In this document: positions 7,476-11,749 of the stretch, piece after piece
How the letters are laid out: every line of letters starts with the position of its first letter
Position numbering within the stretch: the first letter of the stretch is position 1
From: an uncultured Clostridia bacterium
GTDB lineage: Bacteria > Bacillota > Clostridia > Oscillospirales > Ruminococcaceae
Reading direction: 5' to 3'
Length of the DNA: 11,749 nt
Assembly (NCBI GenBank): GCA_947427325.1
Contig: CANEHP010000056.1
Coordinates: forward strand, 1 to 11,749
Program-made: the position numbers and the translations under genes
Notes under the pieces: model-generated
Database searches by the model: none
Told to the model about the DNA's origin: nothing
What the model saw: only the letters and a program-made list of their open reading frames with translations

Positions 7476-7634
7476 ATACTAATTCTTGACTGAAAGTAGA
7501 CAATCTTTGCGGTCTGATTTTCGCAATACTGCGTTGTCGTCCTTGCAAGGCGTCAGCCTTGCGGCGTCCTCCGCCTTGTCTTGCAAAAATCATCCTCGCA
7601 AATCTTTTGTCTACTTTCAATCAAGAATTAGTAT
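7476..7634. mobile_element. MITE-like hairpin element, 159 bp, 28 bp terminal inverted repeats
   Basis: The 28-base left end (7476-7503, starting ATACTAATTCTTGA) and right end (7607-7634, ending TCAAGAATTAGTAT) are complementary at 27 of 28 positions. The interior is again imperfectly palindromic: TTTGCGG..TGATTTTCGCAA on the left pairs with the reversed TTTGCGA..TGATTTTTGCAA on the right, and CTTGCAAGG-type segments lie around the centre. Each end carries a TA one base in from the tip, compatible with a TA target site as used by IS630/Tc1-type transposases, which is inference. It is non-coding. A reading frame crosses it only by extension of the downstream peptidase frame. Its sequence is unrelated to the element at 5353-5514. 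Confidence 0.85.
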
Positions 7635-7650
7635 AAAAATATCCGGGAAT

Positions 7651-7657
7651 GAAAGGA
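7651..7657 (+). promoter_or_regulatory. Ribosome binding site deciding the S41 peptidase start
   Basis: GAAAGGA lies 8 bases before the ATG at 7666. It selects this start over the in-frame TTG at 7486, which falls inside the hairpin element and has no comparable site. Confidence 0.7.
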
Positions 7658-7665
7658 AGCTTAAG

Positions 7666-9207
7666 ATGCGAAAAATTAAAAGACAAACTAAGATAATGGG
7701 AAGAGAAAAACAAAATCCGCTTTTATGGCTTTCTCCCGTAATTTTTATAATAATCGGAATAGGGCTTATTCCATTAAACCTGTTTCTTTTTTCCATGCCC
7801 GAGTGGATAACAATATTGTTTTCCGCATTTATACTTGCCGCTTCGGTGATAATGTGGCTTAAGCTTAAAAGAAGGCTTCATATAAAAATAATTACTTCGG
7901 TTTTTTCTCTTTTTGGGATAACGGTTACGCTTTTCGGAAGCCTGTGCAATCCTTATTGGAACAGTATAATGTTTAAAAGCGACCGCAGTCTTTATTACTG
8001 CAAGGTTTATGACTGTGAGCTTACTTACTCTCAAGCCAAAGCCGACTTGGACTATGCCTTTAAATATTTGAAAAAGCTGCACCCTCTTTTCTACAAAAGC
8101 ACCCCCGAGGAAATTCAAAATCGCTATGACCGGGTGGCTGCCGAGCTTAAAAACGCAGACAAAATCACTGTAAACCGCCTTGCGGAGCAGGTGCAGGGTA
8201 TATTCTCCTTATTGGGCGACGCTCACACAAGCCTTTTCTTAAATTATGACGATCCGAGATATATGAAGTATATCGGAGCTCACAAAAGTGCGGGAGACAG
8301 CTTGATCGGAATAAACGGACAAAGCCTTGAAAGCCTTCTCGACGCCGATTCTCCCTGTCATAACAAGGTAAGCTACGAGGTCGGGTCTTGGGGAATAATT
8401 CAACTTAAAAATTATATGAATACCTTAGAGGGTCTGGATTATTTGGGAATACCCACGGATAAGGGGATTACCTATAATTACCGGTCAAAAAGCGGTGAAA
8501 AAATCGATGTGTCCGTTACCGAATCCGATTTTCTCACCTATGACGAATACGTTAAGTTCAACGGCATAACCGATACAAGCGGCGGCGACGCGGAGGAAGC
8601 CTCTTTTGTAAGCTACCGCATAGACAGGGACAAAAGCGCCGCAATTCTGACCTTGACGGAATGTAATTATAACAGGGAATATACGGATACCATAAAAGCA
8701 ATGTTTAAGGAAATCAAGGCACAGGGGATAGAAAACCTTGCAGTGGATCTGAGAGATAACGGCGGCGGAAATTCTCTTGTAGCCAATGAGTTTTTTAAAT
8801 ATCTGAACACGGAAAGCTTTAAGGAGGGCGGTTTTGATTGGCGCTTAGGGTGCTTTATGATAAATATTCCCCAAATCGTTAACGAAAACGAAAAGTATGA
8901 GGAGCTGCTGTTTAAGGGAGAGCTGTATCTGCTCACTTCAAATAACAGCTTCAGTTCGGCAATGCTTTTTGCGCAGTTTGTAAAGGACAACGGCTTGGGT
9001 ACTATAATAGGAGAAGCTCCGGGCAACGATCCCAACGGTTATGGCGATATTTCCGTTTTCAGGCTGCCCAATTCGGGAGCGGTAATACAAATCTCCACTA
9101 AGGAATTTAAGCGTGCGGATAATAAAGTCGGGCTGATCGAACCCGATATTCCCTGTGATAGGGACGAGGCGCTTGATTATTTCCATAAAGAGTGTGCGGG
9201 GCGGTAA
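7666..9207 (+). CDS. Membrane-anchored S41-family (C-terminal processing-like) peptidase
   Basis: This is a predicted serine peptidase of the S41 family, 513 residues from the ATG at 7666. Three hydrophobic segments open the protein (about residues 17-42, 47-65 and 73-92). The rest is soluble and, given the anchor, probably faces outward. Residues ~120-190 form the helical lead-in ending in LLGDAHTSLFL, a region conserved in S41 proteins of this type. The core has VDLRDNGGGNS at ~360-370 and LLTSNNSFSSAM at ~422-433, where S431 in FSSA is the likely nucleophile. GEAPGNDPNGYGD at ~450-460 follows. No clear PDZ domain was seen, although DSLIGINGQSLESL at ~211-224 resembles the end of one. Substrate and role are unknown. 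It stands 31 bp after a hairpin element and converges on the MATE gene. The family assignment is firm; the exact catalytic set should be checked by alignment. Confidence 0.85.
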   Translation: MRKIKRQTKIMGREKQNPLLWLSPVIFIIIGIGLIPLNLFLFSMPEWITILFSAFILAASVIMWLKLKRRLHIKIITSVFSLFGITVTLFGSLCNPYWNSIMFKSDRSLYYCKVYDCELTYSQAKADLDYAFKYLKKLHPLFYKSTPEEIQNRYDRVAAELKNADKITVNRLAEQVQGIFSLLGDAHTSLFLNYDDPRYMKYIGAHKSAGDSLIGINGQSLESLLDADSPCHNKVSYEVGSWGIIQLKNYMNTLEGLDYLGIPTDKGITYNYRSKSGEKIDVSVTESDFLTYDEYVKFNGITDTSGGDAEEASFVSYRIDRDKSAAILTLTECNYNREYTDTIKAMFKEIKAQGIENLAVDLRDNGGGNSLVANEFFKYLNTESFKEGGFDWRLGCFMINIPQIVNENEKYEELLFKGELYLLTSNNSFSSAMLFAQFVKDNGLGTIIGEAPGNDPNGYGDISVFRLPNSGAVIQISTKEFKRADNKVGLIEPDIPCDRDEALDYFHKECAGR

Positions 9208-9441
9208 AAATGAAAAATCCTTCGCCTGTATTGCTTCTCCTTGGCAAAGGTTTTGAAATGTGTCGGCTTCGCCGGCGGATCTGAAATTTTACGTTTCTGA
9301 CGACATTGCAAGCCGTTTCTTTGACAAAACACCGCATTCGCATAGGCGATAAGACCGACTAATGATATTTTAAATCAGCGAAGCCGTTTCTCAACTGTCA
9401 AATGTCAACTGTAAACCTTCAATTTTTGACATCCCCGTTTT
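9208..9441. other. Convergent intergenic spacer with short direct repeats
   Basis: This spacer lies between the ends of the converging peptidase and MATE genes. AAGCCGTTTCT occurs twice (9310-9320 and 9381-9391) and TCAACTGT twice (9391-9398 and 9405-9412). A short CGGC-ttc-GCCG hairpin sits at 9264-9274 without a following T-run. No gene and no convincing terminator were found. Confidence 0.4.
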
Positions 9442-10827
9442 TTATGATTTTTCAATAAGATCGTCTGCCACTTTACTTTCTATTTTTTTGAACATCCTAA
9501 TCAATACGATCACCGCAGCCGCTGCCAAAACCGTCTCCGCCGCAAGCTGTGCATAAGCAAGTCCGTATAAGGGAAACAGTGCGTTTAAAATAAACAATGC
9601 GGGTATCTCCAAAATAATCTTTCTCATAACGGCAAACACAAGGGACTTTTTTCCCATTCCGCAGGCTTGGAACACATTGACCGCCAAAAAGTCAAGGCAC
9701 AGAAAGGGCAGACCGAAGCACATTCCCCTTAAAAAAGCCGCTCCATAGCTTATAACCGTCTCATTATCCATAAACAGGGAGATAACTCCTCCCGAAAAGG
9801 CAAAGAACAATGCGGAAACGCAAACCAAAAAGCTTATGGAAATTTTCGCTGTAAGGAATACCGATTTTTTCATTCTTTCGGTGTTTCCGCTTGAAAAGTT
9901 ATAGCTTACAAGGGGCATTATTCCCTGCGAAAAGCCCCACGCAATGTTCATAGGCACCATATTTACCTTATAGGCGATTCCCATTGCCGCCACTGCGTCC
10001 GCTCCGAAATCGGCGGTAAAATTATTAAGCACCGTCATTCCCGTAACGTTCAGCAGATTTTGAATACAGGCGGGAATGCCCACCGCAAAAATACCGAGAA
10101 CGATATTTTTCCTAAAGCCGAATTTTTTCGGATTTATGCAGACATAGGTCTTTTTTCTTCTTACGTAAATCAGCACAAAAAAATATCCGCAGGCAAAGCA
10201 GTTGCTTATAAAGGTTGCAAGTCCCGCCCCTGCCGAGCCCATATTAAGAGCGCCGGGCAATACAAAAATCGGGTCGAGAAGCATATTTAAAATACAGCCG
10301 CTCATTGTGCCGACGCCGGCGTGAAGAGTCGCTCCCTCCGAACGAACCAGATATGCCATTACCACGTTAAGTATGGCAGGGGCAGCTCCAAAGGAAACGG
10401 TCCATTTGAGATATTCGGCCGTTGCGGCGGCGGTTTGCTCATCTGCGCCCAAAACCGACAGAAACTGCCCGCTGAATACCGTATACACCAGGGAAAACAC
10501 CAGACCGAAAAACAGCGAGCAGTAAAAACCGAAGGCGGAGCTGCGGCTTACCGTTTCATAATCCTTTGAACCCAAGGCTCTGCTCATCATACTTGACGTT
10601 CCTACCCCGAAAAGGTTGTTTACTGCGTTAAAGGCAAGCAGCAGGGGGGCGGCAAGGGTAACGGCGGAATTTTGAACGGGGTCGTTTAGCATTCCCACAA
10701 AGTATGTGTCCGCCAAATTGTACAGCACCATTACAAGAGCGCTTATTACCGTAGGAATCGCCAAGGTCATAACCGCTTTTGGTATGGGGGCGGCTTCAAA
10801 TAAATATTCTTTCTTTTTGTCCTTCAT
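9442..10827 (-). CDS. MATE-family multidrug/metabolite efflux transporter
   Basis: This is a cation-coupled efflux transporter of the inner membrane, 461 residues, typical for MATE proteins (about 440-480). It has roughly twelve hydrophobic segments in two homologous halves. After the cytoplasmic lead KDKKKEYLFEAAPIPKAVM, helix 1 carries LAIPTVISALVMVLYNLADTYFVG, a strong MATE hallmark. Other hallmarks are GVGTSSMMSRALG, YLVRSEGAT and GCILNMLLDPIFV in the first half, and GIPACIQNLLN and GFSQGIMPLVSYNFSSG in the second. The ATG at 10825-10827 is chosen over an upstream one at 10914 because AGAAAGG (10834-10840) sits 6 bases before it and the extra 29 residues look non-coding. The substrate cannot be predicted. 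It is on the same strand as, and 239 bp downstream of, the EcoRI-like endonuclease, with no evident functional link. Confidence 0.93.
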   Translation of the reverse strand: MKDKKKEYLFEAAPIPKAVMTLAIPTVISALVMVLYNLADTYFVGMLNDPVQNSAVTLAAPLLLAFNAVNNLFGVGTSSMMSRALGSKDYETVSRSSAFGFYCSLFFGLVFSLVYTVFSGQFLSVLGADEQTAAATAEYLKWTVSFGAAPAILNVVMAYLVRSEGATLHAGVGTMSGCILNMLLDPIFVLPGALNMGSAGAGLATFISNCFACGYFFVLIYVRRKKTYVCINPKKFGFRKNIVLGIFAVGIPACIQNLLNVTGMTVLNNFTADFGADAVAAMGIAYKVNMVPMNIAWGFSQGIMPLVSYNFSSGNTERMKKSVFLTAKISISFLVCVSALFFAFSGGVISLFMDNETVISYGAAFLRGMCFGLPFLCLDFLAVNVFQACGMGKKSLVFAVMRKIILEIPALFILNALFPLYGLAYAQLAAETVLAAAAVIVLIRMFKKIESKVADDLIEKS

Positions 10828-10833
10828 TTTTTG

Positions 10834-10840
10834 CCTTTCT
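10834..10840 (-). promoter_or_regulatory. MATE gene ribosome binding site
   Basis: Read on the - strand, AGAAAGG precedes the ATG at 10827 by 6 bases and decides the start of the transporter gene. Confidence 0.65.
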
Positions 10841-10943
10841 AAGAAGTTGTGCCGATTTTTGCCTACTCTCAGGTAAAGACGCAAAAAGCTATCACAAGTT
10901 TCCTGACAGCGCAAAATTTAAAAAGCATTGGAATTTTTATTTT

Positions 10944-10963
10944 CACCGATTTTTAAAATGGTG
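10944..10963. other. Palindromic site upstream of the MATE gene
   Basis: CACC-g-ATTTT...AAAAT-GGTG forms a near-perfect palindrome with one unpaired G. It lies in the 239 bp between the endonuclease stop and the MATE start. There is no adjacent T-run on the - strand that would make it a good terminator for the endonuclease. An operator for the transporter gene is possible but unproven. The rest of the interval is AT-rich and shows no gene. Confidence 0.3.
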
Positions 10964-11066
10964 CATAGCATTGTTTTGAGGATTTTGAAATTCTTTTTTA
11001 TATAAGTCGATTACTAACCACTTTATTGAAAGACAGTGGACGATAGCGCCTTTTATCAGCAAAATA

Positions 11067-11749
11067 CTATCTTTTGCTAAGCTGCTTGAAAAGGTCAGAT
11101 CCTAACATTTTCAATGAAGTTCGTGCGACTTCAAGCATAACCATAATCATATCTTCATCGTTCCAATGCCCACCTGTGCCTTTTGTATAAATTGAAGCGG
11201 CTTGTAGCATGATAGCTGCACCGTTGCATGTCACAAACCTGTTTTCACAAAGGTTTGTATTGATTGGCATACCATAATTTGCGGCTGTCAATCTATCAAG
11301 CCTGTTCAATGTGCCATCATTATATGTTAGTATCACTTCTCTACCGTCCGGTCTTGTAACAGTTACATTCTGTGTCAGGAAATTAGAACCCTCTAAAAAC
11401 AGGATATAGGGAAAATGACGTTCAGATAGCATAAAATTTGCAATCTCGTTCACATTTTTATATGCTCTTTCGATTGCATTTCCTGCCTCCATAAGGTCTT
11501 GATTATTCTTCTTGCCGACAAGTTTTCCGGCTCTGATGTTTTCAATATCTTTACCTTGATGTTTAGCTTCTGATACTAAAACGACACGCCAGTTTCCATT
11601 ATCGTCTTGAACTTCAATAAGTCCGCCGTCAGGTCTTATGCTCGCACTTTCAACAAAAAGTGTTTGTCCAAGATATGTATCAACCTTCTTCAAAGCTTCG
11701 TTAATTTCTTTCTTTGACAAGTTTTTCCTATACCGAAATGATAGCATAG
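11067..11749 (-). CDS. EcoRI-family type II restriction endonuclease, 5'-truncated by window edge
   Basis: This is a predicted type IIP endonuclease expected to cut GAATTC. The 226 visible residues align without a gap to EcoRI residues 52-277 as I remember that sequence, with about two thirds identity, and end at the equivalent residue. The PD...ExK active site is intact: P39 and D40 (EcoRI P90, D91), and E60 and K62 in SEAKHQGKD (E111, K113). The recognition residues are kept too: AGNAIER gives N90, E93 and R94 (N141, E144, R145), and LNRLDRLTAANYGMPIN gives R149 and R152 (R200, R203). The Met at 11745-11747 corresponds to EcoRI residue 52, so it is almost certainly internal and about 51 residues lie beyond the edge. 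GC content in sampled blocks is near 40%, against above 50% in sampled MATE blocks. The cognate methyltransferase is not in this window. Confidence 0.95.
   Translation of the reverse strand, partial: MLSFRYRKNLSKKEINEALKKVDTYLGQTLFVESASIRPDGGLIEVQDDNGNWRVVLVSEAKHQGKDIENIRAGKLVGKKNNQDLMEAGNAIERAYKNVNEIANFMLSERHFPYILFLEGSNFLTQNVTVTRPDGREVILTYNDGTLNRLDRLTAANYGMPINTNLCENRFVTCNGAAIMLQAASIYTKGTGGHWNDEDMIMVMLEVARTSLKMLGSDLFKQLSKR

Noticed and set aside
7486..7665. In-frame upstream extension of the peptidase frame starting at a TTG
   Set aside because: The 60 extra residues are translated from the hairpin element, have no ribosome binding site, and look unlike protein. The ATG at 7666 with GAAAGGA fits better.
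10850..10890. Glycine-riboswitch-like string GCCGA...ACTCTCAGGTAAAGAC on the + strand
   Set aside because: The conserved GAAGGGGCAA-type segment is missing and the rest of the aptamer would fall in MATE coding sequence. The orientation leads only into the antisense of the endonuclease gene.
10828..10914. Upstream ATG for the MATE gene at 10914
   Set aside because: The additional 29 residues are polar and unlike any MATE N-terminus. A good ribosome binding site precedes the ATG at 10827.

Overview
The window reads as a low-to-moderate GC chromosome segment from a Gram-positive, Clostridia-type bacterium, most like the Oscillospiraceae/Ruminococcaceae gut lineages. This is an inference from AGGAGG-like ribosome binding sites, the protein families present, and intergenic spaces filled with hairpin-forming repeats. 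It holds seven real coding regions; two are cut by the window edges. No rRNA, tRNA, CRISPR array or transposase gene was seen.

Left part (1-5349, + strand): the C-terminal two thirds of the glutamate synthase large subunit (gltB, open at the left edge), then the complete small subunit (gltD). Together they form NAD(P)H-dependent GOGAT, which makes two glutamates from glutamine and 2-oxoglutarate. The two genes are usually adjacent, but here 964 bp of non-coding DNA separates them. That DNA carries a four-way-junction hairpin element, a G-rich stretch, a long inverted repeat, and three tandem copies of a ~130 bp unit. The tail of the last copy supplies the gltD ribosome binding site.

Middle part (5350-9207, + strand): a 162 bp hairpin element with 16 bp terminal inverted repeats, a LacI-family regulator with no sugar genes beside it, a small stand-alone PAS protein, a second hairpin element (159 bp, 28 bp terminal repeats), and a membrane-anchored S41-family peptidase whose true start lies just after that element.

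Right part (9442-11749, - strand): a MATE-family efflux transporter and, at the right edge, a close homologue of the EcoRI restriction endonuclease missing only about its first 51 residues. The visible part lines up without gaps with residues 52-277 of EcoRI as I remember it, and all the classical catalytic and recognition residues are present. Its base composition is visibly poorer in GC than the neighbouring genes, which suggests horizontal acquisition. No methyltransferase lies in the EcoRI-type downstream position, and I find no GAATTC anywhere in the 11.7 kb. The endonuclease and the dense, structured repeats are the most noteworthy content.
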